64,000 bases of DNA, taken from positions 1-64,000 of the forward strand of contig NZ_JAUOPE010000014.1 of NCBI RefSeq assembly GCF_030546755.1, in the 5' to 3' direction. The notes under the pieces are model-generated. The model saw only the letters and a list, made by a program, of their open reading frames with translations. It made no database searches and was not told where the DNA came from. Of the stretch, positions 1 to 7,632 are shown piece by piece (the first letter of the stretch is position 1; the number at the start of each line of letters is the position of its first letter). The position numbers and the translations under genes are program-made. The DNA is from Colwellia sp. 1_MG-2023. GTDB lineage: Bacteria; Pseudomonadota; Gammaproteobacteria; Enterobacterales; Alteromonadaceae.

Positions 1-21
1 AAATGAAGTGTCGAAGGTTCA

Positions 22-91
22 CAAAATTGTCGGGAACAATTTTGCACGCGCTTGCGCGACCCGCAGGGTAGAGTACAGGATGTACGACATA
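22..91 (+). mobile_element. 70-bp palindromic element, copy 1
   Basis: This stretch is absent from the middle repeat unit and splits the tRNA-like T-loop exactly (TTCA before, AATCC after). It contains three hairpins: CAAAATTGT/ACAATTTTG around a 5-nt loop (22-44), CGCGC-TT-GCGCG (47-58) and GTAC-AGGAT-GTAC (73-85). It has no reading frame of note. It looks like a small non-coding palindromic repeat (REP/MITE-like). A one-base A duplication at the borders cannot be excluded. Confidence 0.65.
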
Positions 92-185
92 AATCCTTCA
101 CGACCGACCACTTTCTCAGACACCTAAATTTAAGTTTAATAACTTAGAATGAAAAGCCAAGGCTTTTAACGCTATACCCAAATGA

Positions 186-219
186 AGTGTCGAAGGTTCA
201 AATCCTTCACGACCGACCA
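186..219 (+). pseudogene. tRNA 3'-half remnant, uninterrupted copy
   Basis: The middle unit keeps a continuous variable-region/T-arm/acceptor 3' strand: GAAGG 192-196, loop TTCAAAT 197-203, CCTTC 204-208, ACGACCG 209-215, A 216 and CCA 217-219. The D-arm, anticodon arm and 5' acceptor strand are missing, so it cannot be a functional tRNA gene. The matching tails at 8-21 plus 92-110 and 297-309 plus 380-398 are interrupted by the 70-bp element. Confidence 0.6.
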
Positions 220-309
220 CTTTCTCAGACACCTAAATTTCAGTTTAATAACTTAGAATGAAAAGCCAAGGCTTTTAACGCTATATCAAAATGAAGTGTC
301 GAAGGTTCA

Positions 310-379
310 CAAAATTGTCGGGAACAATTTTGCACGCGCTTGCGCGACCCGCAGGGTAGAGTACAGGATGTACGACATA
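310..379 (+). mobile_element. 70-bp palindromic element, copy 2
   Basis: Identical by eye to the copy at 22-91 and inserted at the same T-loop position of the third tRNA-tail unit. Identical sequence and site suggest that either the whole inserted unit was duplicated, or the middle unit lost its copy. Confidence 0.65.
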
Positions 380-486
380 AATCCTTCACGACCGACCACT
401 TTTTAGTTCTTATTTTCTATTCTATATTAATATCAATTTTGACTTTACCTTGCTATTTGTAGGTACACATTTGCCCGTTATTCACG

Positions 487-492
487 TATAAT
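487..492 (+). promoter_or_regulatory. Candidate -10 box of nadA
   Basis: A perfect TATAAT lies 37 bases before the nadA start in the spacer left after the repeat array. No good -35 hexamer at 16-18 bp is visible, so this is only a plausible promoter element. Confidence 0.3.
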
Positions 493-528
493 TCCCGCGA
501 TTTTTCTTGGAGTTTAACAGAGTAAATA

Positions 529-1569
529 ATGGCGCAAAGCAATTTAGCGGTAGAATTCGAATTCACTTTCCCAGCAAAGCCTGCTCGTCTTACTGAAGAT
601 GAACAAGCACAATACAAAGCACGCATTAAACAATTACTCATTGAAAAAAATGCTGTTTTGATTGCTCATTATTATACTGATCCCATCATTCAAGCATTAG
701 CAGAAGAAACTGGTGGCTGTGTTGCCGATTCTTTAGAAATGGCACGCTTTGGTAATCAACATCCAGCACAAACTTTAATTATTGCTGGTGTTAAATTTAT
801 GGGCGAAACAGCCAAAGTTTTAACGCCGGAAAAAACGGTAGTAATGCCAACCTTAGAAGCGACTTGTTCATTAGATTTAGGTTGCCCGATAAAAGAATTT
901 AGCGAGTTTTGTGATCAACACCCTGATCGTACTGTGGTGGTTTATGCCAATACATCTACCGCTGTAAAAGCGAGAGCTGATTGGATTGTTACGTCTTCAT
1001 GTGCCCTTGAAATTGTTGAACACTTAGAAGAGCAAGGCGAGAAGATCCTTTGGGGACCAGACCGTCATTTAGGCAACTACATACAGAAGCAAACAGGTGC
1101 CGACATGATCATGTGGCAAGGGGCCTGTATTGTTCATGACGAATTTAAAACCAAAGCGCTAGAAGACATGAAAGCTCTGCATCCAGATGCTGCTATCTTA
1201 GTACATCCTGAATCACCTGCTGAAATAATTGAATTAGCTGATTCGGTTGGTTCAACCAGTCAATTAATTAAAGCCGCACAAGAGTTACCGAATAAAAAAT
1301 TTATCGTGGCAACTGATCGTGGCATATTTTACAAAATGCAGCAGTTATGTCCTGATAAAGAGTTTTTCGAAGCGCCTACGGCTGGTGAAGGAGCAACATG
1401 TCGCAGCTGTGCACATTGTCCTTGGATGGCGATGAATGGCTTAAAAGCGATTGAGGAAGCGCTTATTGACGCAAAAGGCAAAGAAGTGTTTGTTGATATG
1501 TCTTTACGTGAAGGTGCACTTAGATCGACAAATCGCATGTTAGAATTTTCAGCAAGTCTACGTAAATAA
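529..1569 (+). CDS. nadA: Quinolinate synthase A
   Basis: Condenses iminoaspartate (from NadB) with dihydroxyacetone phosphate to quinolinate, the committed step of de novo NAD synthesis in the cytosol. The 346-aa length matches the usual bacterial NadA. The three [4Fe-4S] ligand cysteines fall at C113 (in EATC), C200 (in QGAC) and C297 (in CRSCAHC), the same numbers as in the E. coli enzyme. Other family motifs are AHYYTDP near 46-52 and the HPE segment near 226-228. The ATG at 529 is preceded by GGAG at a somewhat long distance. It stands alone with its own short upstream region, and tRNA-Ser follows in the same direction. No sign of damage or transfer. Confidence 0.97.
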   Translation: MAQSNLAVEFEFTFPAKPARLTEDEQAQYKARIKQLLIEKNAVLIAHYYTDPIIQALAEETGGCVADSLEMARFGNQHPAQTLIIAGVKFMGETAKVLTPEKTVVMPTLEATCSLDLGCPIKEFSEFCDQHPDRTVVVYANTSTAVKARADWIVTSSCALEIVEHLEEQGEKILWGPDRHLGNYIQKQTGADMIMWQGACIVHDEFKTKALEDMKALHPDAAILVHPESPAEIIELADSVGSTSQLIKAAQELPNKKFIVATDRGIFYKMQQLCPDKEFFEAPTAGEGATCRSCAHCPWMAMNGLKAIEEALIDAKGKEVFVDMSLREGALRSTNRMLEFSASLRK

Positions 1570-1596
1570 CAAATCTTTCTGAAAACGTTTAAATCT

Positions 1597-1653
1597 TAGG
1601 CAATTAAAAGACTTAGCTTTAGTTTTTATTGCTAAATCACTGAGTATTGCCTA
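1597..1653 (+). terminator. Long hairpin downstream of nadA
   Basis: TAGGCAAT (1597-1604) pairs with ATTGCCTA (1646-1653), with inner TTAGC/GCTAA pairing and a T-rich loop. It begins 28 bases after the nadA stop. It lacks a clean U-tract after the stem, so it may be a 3'-end stabilising structure rather than a strict intrinsic terminator. Confidence 0.35.
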
Positions 1654-1843
1654 ACATAGCGCAGCTTGTTAACGCTAAGCAATAAACGTGATAATTAACA
1701 CGCTAACATAATGAAAGGTTTTATAAAGGTGACCTTGACTGTTGAGAGCGAGTGGCTTCCAAGGTGAATATCACGCCTAGCGTGCTCAGCCAACTAACTT
1801 AAGTGAGAAGAACACTAAAAAACTCTTCAAAATAATTAATATA

Positions 1844-1931
1844 GGTGACGTGTCCGAGTGGCTGAAGGAGCACGCCTGGAAAGTGTGTAAAGGGCAACCT
1901 TTCGAGAGTTCGAATCTCTCCGTCACCGCCA
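1844..1931 (+). tRNA. tRNA-Ser (anticodon GGA)
   Basis: An 88-nt class II tRNA including encoded CCA. Acceptor strands GGTGACG and CGTCACC pair fully, with discriminator G. The D-arm region contains the class II TCCGAGTGGCTGAAGGAG block. The anticodon arm CACGCCTGGAAAGTGTG places GGA in the loop. There is a long variable arm and a T-arm GAGAG-TTCGAAT-CTCTC. It closely resembles enterobacterial tRNA-Ser(GGA). A worn copy of its last 23 bases plus two flanking bases occurs at 29918-29942, which raises the question of past integration here. Confidence 0.97.
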
Positions 1932-2195
1932 TTATTTTAATATAATCAATAGTTTGCAGGTTTTTTCGAGTCTAAACAACATCTATCCACACAATACCCA
2001 ACTACTGTCCAATAGCCTATCTGAAGAGTACTCATGTTAGTAATTATAATGTTTATTTATTCTGACATTAATTCAACTTGTGTTCTTGATTAAAAGATCT
2101 TATCAATTAAATGCATTTTCTGGCATTCGTATTAGCATGGTAAATACATATTTACCTATTGAAAAATAAAGTATGTCACCTTTATTTATGTAACA

Positions 2196-2867
2196 TTACC
2201 TAAATGAACGCTTTGATGATAAAAGTTGGATGCCAACGAGCATAAACCATGTCGCAATAGCTGCAACATAATATAAGGCATAGGGTTGTAGAGAAGGGTG
2301 GAGAATAAGAATACCAACGACCCCTATACATATACCCAAAATGGGGAGATATACGTTTTTTTTCTTAGCTCGAAATAGCAGATAATTTACTAAAATTAGC
2401 CACACATCTAAGCTCCATTCTGTGTATGTTCGTAAACGAATGAGTACTGAATAAATTTGTGTAGTTAACTCATTTCGTTTTGTAGCTTCTCCATAATACT
2501 GCGAAAGCAAAAAGACATTTGATAGTATTTCTATACTGCAAATAATGAATAAGTAACTTGCTGATAAATAGGCAACAAGAGACGTCAGGATAGTTAATAT
2601 ACTTGGTAGGCTACTATGCGGTTGTAACAATGCATGGTTTACGAATAATACACTAAGGCCAACAACACCGTAAACGGTGAAATACCAAAGATATAGTAAG
2701 TTGCCATATTCATCAATAACTTTAAGCCGTCCTGCAGGTAGTTGATTTAGATCTGGTGCAATATAGATGAGAGTATATAGTCCGATGATATAACATACTG
2801 AGCAAATGATTGCGGCAACTGCACCCATTTTACGAAGTGTGGGGTTATTGTTAGATACTAAATACAT
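2196..2867 (-). CDS. Membrane protein, paralogue of the one at 20306-20953
   Basis: A 223-aa integral membrane protein with about six hydrophobic segments (roughly 13-35, 57-80, 88-112, 153-168, 174-192, 198-216), no signal peptide and no enzymatic motif. It aligns along its whole length with the 215-aa protein at 20306-20953. Shared landmarks include an early GAVAAIICS/GAIAAMVCA segment, PDLNQ/PDFNQ, a WYFTVYGV/WYFVVYVV segment, an SLVAYL/SLVSYL segment, an E-W-x(3)-WLILVN/WVIFMN helix and an LHPSL/LYPPL turn. The family may be one of the DUF4386-like groups, but I cannot confirm this. It stands alone on the minus strand. No function is assigned. Confidence 0.75.
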   Translation of the reverse strand: MYLVSNNNPTLRKMGAVAAIICSVCYIIGLYTLIYIAPDLNQLPAGRLKVIDEYGNLLYLWYFTVYGVVGLSVLFVNHALLQPHSSLPSILTILTSLVAYLSASYLFIICSIEILSNVFLLSQYYGEATKRNELTTQIYSVLIRLRTYTEWSLDVWLILVNYLLFRAKKKNVYLPILGICIGVVGILILHPSLQPYALYYVAAIATWFMLVGIQLLSSKRSFR

Positions 2868-3091
2868 GATCTTTATATCCAGCCTCTAATGCTTGCCTGC
2901 ATTGAAGGTGTCACTATATTCATGAATATATTAATTATTACGTCGATGATTTAACTCGTTAATGAACGTGGACTGCTATAAAAGATATAAACTATAAGTA
3001 TATATAAGCCTTTGTTTATTGATATGCAAAAAAGGCTAAAATTTGAAATAAATTGTTTATTTCTTTAAAAAAGAGTTAATTTTATTCACTC

Positions 3092-3459
3092 ATGGTGATA
3101 AAAAAGCAGGATGTCAAAGTGTCTATTAACTTTGACAGCGTAGTTGGTTGGCTAAATATCGAACAGTCAGTGTTTGATTTGCATGATGAGATAATAGGAA
3201 TCGCTGTAAACCTCACTGCGGGAGTAGATTCGTGTATTGGTATTGAATGCTCAATTATTGCTCCTTATATAATACATATTACTGGAAATACTGTACTTCA
3301 TAGTGAAAACACAATTAACATTTCTCCTGGTAATAATCAGATCACTATACAAACAATGTACCTTCTGGCATTAAGCTATCATATAAACCTGAAAGCCTTT
3401 ATCAGCAATACCTTGTTGTTCTATCTATCCCACCTGAACTTATATCAATAAAGAAGTAG
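3092..3459 (+). pseudogene. Small unknown gene, probably frameshifted
   Basis: The open frame from 3092 runs to a stop at 3451 (119 aa), but its last 30 residues look like out-of-frame translation. Near 3350-3360 a different frame continues into a more protein-like tail (VPSGIKLSYKPESL, then a hydrophobic strand and SIPPELISIKK) ending at a stop at 3457-3459. A single-base indel around 3350 would restore one protein of about 120 residues rich in beta-strand pattern. No signal peptide and no known family recognised. A sequencing error would look the same. Confidence 0.4.
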
Positions 3460-3523
3460 TTACAATTTACCTTAATTTGACCATGTGAATGTTAAATTCC
3501 TTTTAATCAAAGGAGATAAAAAC

Positions 3524-4588
3524 ATGATAAAAAAAATTACTTATAGCTTCTTAGTTTTAATCATATCTATAGCTATTATTATTGGCTGGATTATTAGCTT
3601 ACTAGGAGATGAACTTTCAATAGATCATTCAAGGCAAAAGGCAAATCAAATTGATTACATTTCACAGGGTGTAACAGAGTCAAGAGGTAAGATTCTTGCC
3701 ATCGTAACAAGCACTAATACTATGGATAGTAATAAAAAAGAAATTGGATATGAATTAACTGAATTATCAAGAGCTTACTATGTTTTTCTAGCTAACGGTT
3801 TTAGTGTTGATGTTGCAAGCCCCCAAGGTGGAGAGGCTCCAATGATAAGGGATGACGATGATATGGGAGCTTTTGATTATGCATTTTTAAATGATTCAAA
3901 AGCTATGTCAAAAGTAAAAAAAACATTAAAAATTGATGATATTAAATTAGATCAATATTCAGGTGTGTACTTTGTTGGTGGGAAGGGAACAATGTTTGAC
4001 TTCCCTGAAAATAAACTCATACAACGAATTGTTAGACATTTTTGGGATCAAAATAAAACTATTTCAGCAGTGTGTCATGGCCCAGCGGCTTTAGTGAATG
4101 TAAAGTTAGATAATGGAGAATACTTAGTAAAAAATAAAAAAATTGCATCGTTTACCAATGAAGAAGAATTGTTCTTTATCCCGAATGCTGCGGACATTTT
4201 TCCATTTTTATTACAATCGAAACTTCAAGAGCAGGGAGCTAATTTTGTAAAAGGAGCAAGATATTTAAATAATGTTGTTGTAGACAATAAATTAATAACC
4301 GGTCAAAACCCATGGTCTGTGTGGGATTTAGCGGAAGAAACTATTAAAGCCTTAGGGTATGAACCTGTAGAGCGCCAACCTACAGCAGAAGAAAATAGCG
4401 TCCGTATTTTAAATACATACACCAATCAAGGTTATAGTGTTGCAAAAGCTCAACTTTTAGAAATATCGCACACTTTCAAACAAGAAATTAGTAAAACAAC
4501 AATAGCAACACATGCCTTGGTTGAGCTGATATCTTTTGAGTTCATTCGAACCGTTCAGCTATTAGCTTTACTGAATATATTAGGGTAA
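3524..4588 (+). CDS. Membrane-anchored DJ-1/PfpI-family protein
   Basis: A 354-aa protein with one N-terminal membrane segment (about residues 5-27), then a type 1 glutamine-amidotransferase-like/DJ-1 domain. The nucleophile-elbow cysteine is C184, followed by H185 in AVCHGPAAL. A conserved acidic residue is around E77 (GYELTE), and the SPQGGEAP turn is typical of the Hsp31-like subgroup. Family members are glyoxalases, chaperones or amidases. The start at 3524 is preferred because AAAGGAG precedes it; an upstream GTG at 3485 is possible. The last 75 residues extend beyond the core domain. It ends 4 bases before the next gene, so the two are probably co-transcribed. Confidence 0.8.
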   Translation: MIKKITYSFLVLIISIAIIIGWIISLLGDELSIDHSRQKANQIDYISQGVTESRGKILAIVTSTNTMDSNKKEIGYELTELSRAYYVFLANGFSVDVASPQGGEAPMIRDDDDMGAFDYAFLNDSKAMSKVKKTLKIDDIKLDQYSGVYFVGGKGTMFDFPENKLIQRIVRHFWDQNKTISAVCHGPAALVNVKLDNGEYLVKNKKIASFTNEEELFFIPNAADIFPFLLQSKLQEQGANFVKGARYLNNVVVDNKLITGQNPWSVWDLAEETIKALGYEPVERQPTAEENSVRILNTYTNQGYSVAKAQLLEISHTFKQEISKTTIATHALVELISFEFIRTVQLLALLNILG

Positions 4589-4592
4589 AAAC

Positions 4593-5834
4593 ATGAAATA
4601 TTATATAGCTATTATTTGTGTGCTTTTGATTACAGTCACATCATTAAATGGATGCTCGGTAGCCAATGTATTGCGAATGATGAGAGCCAATAACGATTTA
4701 GTTCCTAAGTGGCCTTCAAATAAAAAGCAGCAGATATTAGACGCTTTTTATATTGGAGAAAAACCTTATATTAAAGTTAAAGCAAATGACAATACCGAGT
4801 TATTATTTTTAATTGATACCGGAGCTTCATTTTCTATGGTGTTTGATACTGAAATAGGAAAAAGTGTAGCTAACAAAAAAGGTTTCGATTTATCCATTCA
4901 GGGCTGGGGTGACGGTGAAAACACACCAGCATACCAGACAGAGTTGAACTCATTAGATATTGGTGAAGTTACTTTTAATAACGTAAAGGTTGCCTATATT
5001 CCTATTTCCACAAGTCAATATTATTTGAATGATAAAGAAGCCATATTTGATGGTGTATTAGGCCATGATTTAATGAAACACTTTAGTTGGATCTTTGATA
5101 AAAAAGTGTCGAAGATCACAATATCATCAGAAGGATACAAGCCAAAATCAACAGACTCTGTTGTTCCTTTTGATGTGAGTTTTTCAAAGTTAAGCATACC
5201 TGCAATAGTTAAGTTCAATGAAACTGAATTTGTAGAAAAAAAAGTGATCATCGATACAGGTAGTCGTCATTACCTTAAGCTTAGTTCTGCATACCCTAGA
5301 AATAACGACATCACTTTACCTGAAACAAAAGTTAGGGCAGCTGATTTTGGTATGAGTGGTGTGGCGCTTCATGAAAGAATAACGCTTCCAAATATCCAAA
5401 TTGGTGATGCTATCTTCACAAATGTTAAAACTAACTTGATAAAAAGTGATGATGAAGATGATTGGTGGGTTATTGGTAGTGCTCTTATGAACCAATATGT
5501 AACGATTATTGATTATCATAATAATAACTTTGTTATTCAAGAGGACAAAGAAAAAACCTATGCAACTAAGTTTAACTTAGCAGGTCTTGATATAAGAAAG
5601 CTTACTAACGGTAACTTATTTGTGAGGTATGTATATCCAGATCTTCCTGCAAAAGCTAGTGGCTTAAAACAAGGTGATGAAATCGAATCAATTAATGGAA
5701 TTGACGCAAACTTTTTATCTGAAGAAGACTGGCTGACAATGGCTTCAAAGCCAGCTGCATTTAATATTTGCAAACTTAAATCTGATTGTAAAAAGTTTAA
5801 AACGAAGCACATTCAAGGCTACTCTGATTTTTAA
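4593..5834 (+). CDS. Retropepsin-like aspartyl protease lipoprotein with PDZ domain
   Basis: A 413-aa predicted lipoprotein: hydrophobic N-terminus with lipobox SLNG-C21. Two aspartyl-protease motifs occur in one chain, DTGAS at D75 and DTGSR at D221, as in a pepsin-like duplicated fold (Pfam-type gag-asp_proteas/Asp_protease_2). A C-terminal PDZ-like region (about 325-395) has the pattern VYPDLPAKASGLKQGD. Such proteins are thought to act as periplasmic or surface peptidases. It starts 4 bases after the DJ-1-like gene, and pairing of these two activities in one transcript is unusual. The second motif has Ser-Arg after DTG, so both halves may not be equally active. Confidence 0.8.
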   Translation: MKYYIAIICVLLITVTSLNGCSVANVLRMMRANNDLVPKWPSNKKQQILDAFYIGEKPYIKVKANDNTELLFLIDTGASFSMVFDTEIGKSVANKKGFDLSIQGWGDGENTPAYQTELNSLDIGEVTFNNVKVAYIPISTSQYYLNDKEAIFDGVLGHDLMKHFSWIFDKKVSKITISSEGYKPKSTDSVVPFDVSFSKLSIPAIVKFNETEFVEKKVIIDTGSRHYLKLSSAYPRNNDITLPETKVRAADFGMSGVALHERITLPNIQIGDAIFTNVKTNLIKSDDEDDWWVIGSALMNQYVTIIDYHNNNFVIQEDKEKTYATKFNLAGLDIRKLTNGNLFVRYVYPDLPAKASGLKQGDEIESINGIDANFLSEEDWLTMASKPAAFNICKLKSDCKKFKTKHIQGYSDF

Positions 5835-5963
5835 TAACACAAGTTCTGAGAAGTTAATATTGAATTACACTTTTTGTTAATTTTCTTAATCGAGCTATAA
5901 ATTAAAAGGTTATTTTGTAATTAACCTATTGGCTCAGTTGATTGCGACTATTTAATATAACTT

Positions 5964-6680
5964 ATGAAAACAATATATTTAGTTGATGGTGATGTAAAAT
6001 TATGTCACCAAATTAAACGGTTTTTAGAACCTTACAGGTATCAAGTTATTATGTGTCATGATGGCTCTTTGGCTGTTGATGAAATTCTCAAAAGACAGCC
6101 GGATATTGTGATCCTTGATTTAATACTTCCAAAAGTTGATGGTTTTGACGTTGGTCGTAAGTTAAGTGGTAAGTTCCAAGGAAAACTACTGGTACTCACC
6201 ACTAGTTGTGATGACATGGACCATGTTGCAGGAATTGAAATGGGGGCTGATGATTTCTATACGAAGCCCATTCACCCTCGTGTATTACTTGCTCGAATTA
6301 GAATGCTGTTGAGAAGAGCTAATAATGTGTCGAATAAGTTTAACCTAACAGATTTTAACTTAATGAAGTTTGGCGACCTTGAATTAAATTTTTCCTCGAG
6401 AAACGTTAAGTTAGCCGGCATGGATGTTCCACTAACAACAAGTGAGTACGACCTTTTAAATTATTTTGCCCAGAACGTAAATAAAGTGATTTCTAGAGAC
6501 AACTTACTAAACACTATCAGAGGTATAGATTACGATGGATTAGATAGATCAATTGATATCAAAATAGGTACGTTGAGAAAAAAGCTTGGTGACAACGGTA
6601 AAAGCCCGAAAGGCATTATTACTATAAGAAATAAAGGATATATGTTTGTTGGTGATGCTTGGGAAAATGCATTGCAATAG
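5964..6680 (+). CDS. Orphan OmpR-family response regulator
   Basis: 238 aa: receiver domain (about 3-115) with phospho-acceptor D52 in IVILDLILPK and a conserved lysine in TKPIHPR near 105, then a winged-helix DNA-binding domain (about 135-232) with typical TTSEYDLL and GYMFVGD segments. The acidic pocket reads VDGD, one acidic residue short of the usual pair, so magnesium binding may be altered. No histidine kinase gene is adjacent on either side. The upstream region has no strong ribosome-binding site. Confidence 0.9.
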   Translation: MKTIYLVDGDVKLCHQIKRFLEPYRYQVIMCHDGSLAVDEILKRQPDIVILDLILPKVDGFDVGRKLSGKFQGKLLVLTTSCDDMDHVAGIEMGADDFYTKPIHPRVLLARIRMLLRRANNVSNKFNLTDFNLMKFGDLELNFSSRNVKLAGMDVPLTTSEYDLLNYFAQNVNKVISRDNLLNTIRGIDYDGLDRSIDIKIGTLRKKLGDNGKSPKGIITIRNKGYMFVGDAWENALQ

Positions 6681-6733
6681 CGTGATTTGTAATAGTTCAG
6701 ATTAGATCTTATACATCATCTTGAAAATTTGAG

Positions 6734-7550
6734 AGTTACCCGTTTTTATTAAAAGTGTCGAATCTTTAATTTAAACAAAAAGAGGTAACTTTCATGTTAC
6801 ATACTCACAATCAATTAATTATTAAACACAAAGTAGGCTTGATTAATCTAGTCGAAGAATTAGGAAACGTTTCTAATGCATGCAAAGTTATGGGCTTATC
6901 GCAAGACATGTTTTACCGTTATCAAGAGCTTGTAGATGATGGTGGTATTGATGCCCTTATCAATAAAGATCGAAGAACACCCAATATAAAAAACCGAGTT
7001 GACAAAGCAACTGAAAAAACAGAGATGGAGTATGCTGTCGATCAACCAGCCCACGGTCAAACAAAACAAGTAACGAACTGCGTAAGCAAGGCGGCTTTGT
7101 CTAGGGTAGTGGTGTCCGCTTAATCTGGCTTCGCCATGACTTAGAAAATTTCAAGAAGCGACTTAAAGTCCTTGAAAAAAAGTAGCCAAAGATGACATTA
7201 TTCTAGCCAATGCTCAAGTTTCTGCACTTGAAAAGAAAAAGCATGATGATGAATCTTGTGGCGAAATAGAAACAGCTCCCCCTGATTATCTTGGTTCACA
7301 ATATACGTTTTATGTTGGTAACTTCATAGGTGTTGGTCGGTTTTACCAATAAACCTTCGTTGACACCTGCAGCAAAATGGCCTTTACAAAACTCTATACT
7401 ACCAAAACGCCGATCACAGTTGCAGATATGTTGAATGATAAACTCTTGCCGTACTCCTCTAGAAACATAAATTGATGGTAAACCGAATTAGGCTGAAAAG
7501 AATTTAGATCAAATCTAAGCTGACAAAACACCGTTAAACACCGGGTAACT
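6734..7550 (+). mobile_element. Decayed IS481-like insertion sequence
   Basis: Short inverted ends AGTTACCCG (6734-6742) and CGGGTAACT (7542-7550) bracket a broken transposase. Internal translations in changing frames match the IS481/IS3-type transposase style: an N-terminal helix-turn-helix, then GGFVSGSGVR, a SALEKKKHDDES segment, DYLGSQYTFYVGN and LYTTKTPITVADMLNDK. The DDE catalytic core beyond this is missing. The element is about 0.8 kb and cannot move on its own. Confidence 0.75.
6794..7480 (+). pseudogene. IS481-like transposase pseudogene
   Basis: The first open stretch (6794-7123, 109 aa) holds the N-terminal helix-turn-helix (VEELGNVSNACKVMGLSQDMFYRYQEL) and then leaves frame. The remaining protein continues in other frames to about 7480 with stops and indels, and the C-terminal half with the DDE motif is deleted. 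A ribosome-binding site (AAAGAGG) precedes the start, so a short N-terminal peptide could still be made. Confidence 0.75.
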
Positions 7551-7632
7551 GTCAGATCAGGCCTGAGCTACTACAAAAAATTCCATATGAGTTACTTTTC
7601 AGTGTAATTAGACATTGATCAAGTTAAGCCTC

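Larger units (their letters stand above)
2..403 (+). repeat. Tandem array of tRNA 3'-end copies with spacer
   Basis: Three direct copies start with the same sequence at 2, 181 and 290. The middle unit is 109 bp. The first is 179 bp, exactly 109 plus a 70-bp insertion, and the third, also carrying the insertion, runs to about 403. Each unit has a tRNA-like 3' half: T-stem GAAGG/CCTTC around a TTCAAAT loop, then ACGACCG, a discriminator A and CCA. A shared spacer follows with the small hairpin AAAAGCC-AA-GGCTTTT (152-167 and 261-276). No matching 5' acceptor strand (CGGTCGT) is seen in the units, so these are tails, not whole tRNA genes. A complete tRNA cluster may lie just left of the window. 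The isoacceptor cannot be told from the 3' half. Confidence 0.8.

Noticed and set aside
2-403. Direct repeats at the left edge as a CRISPR array
   Set aside because: Only three units, 109 or 179 bp apart, with near-identical spacers and tRNA-like content; CRISPR arrays have short repeats and differing spacers.
453-641. Minus-strand 62-codon frame over the nadA start
   Set aside because: It overlaps the nadA promoter and start and has no sign of coding.
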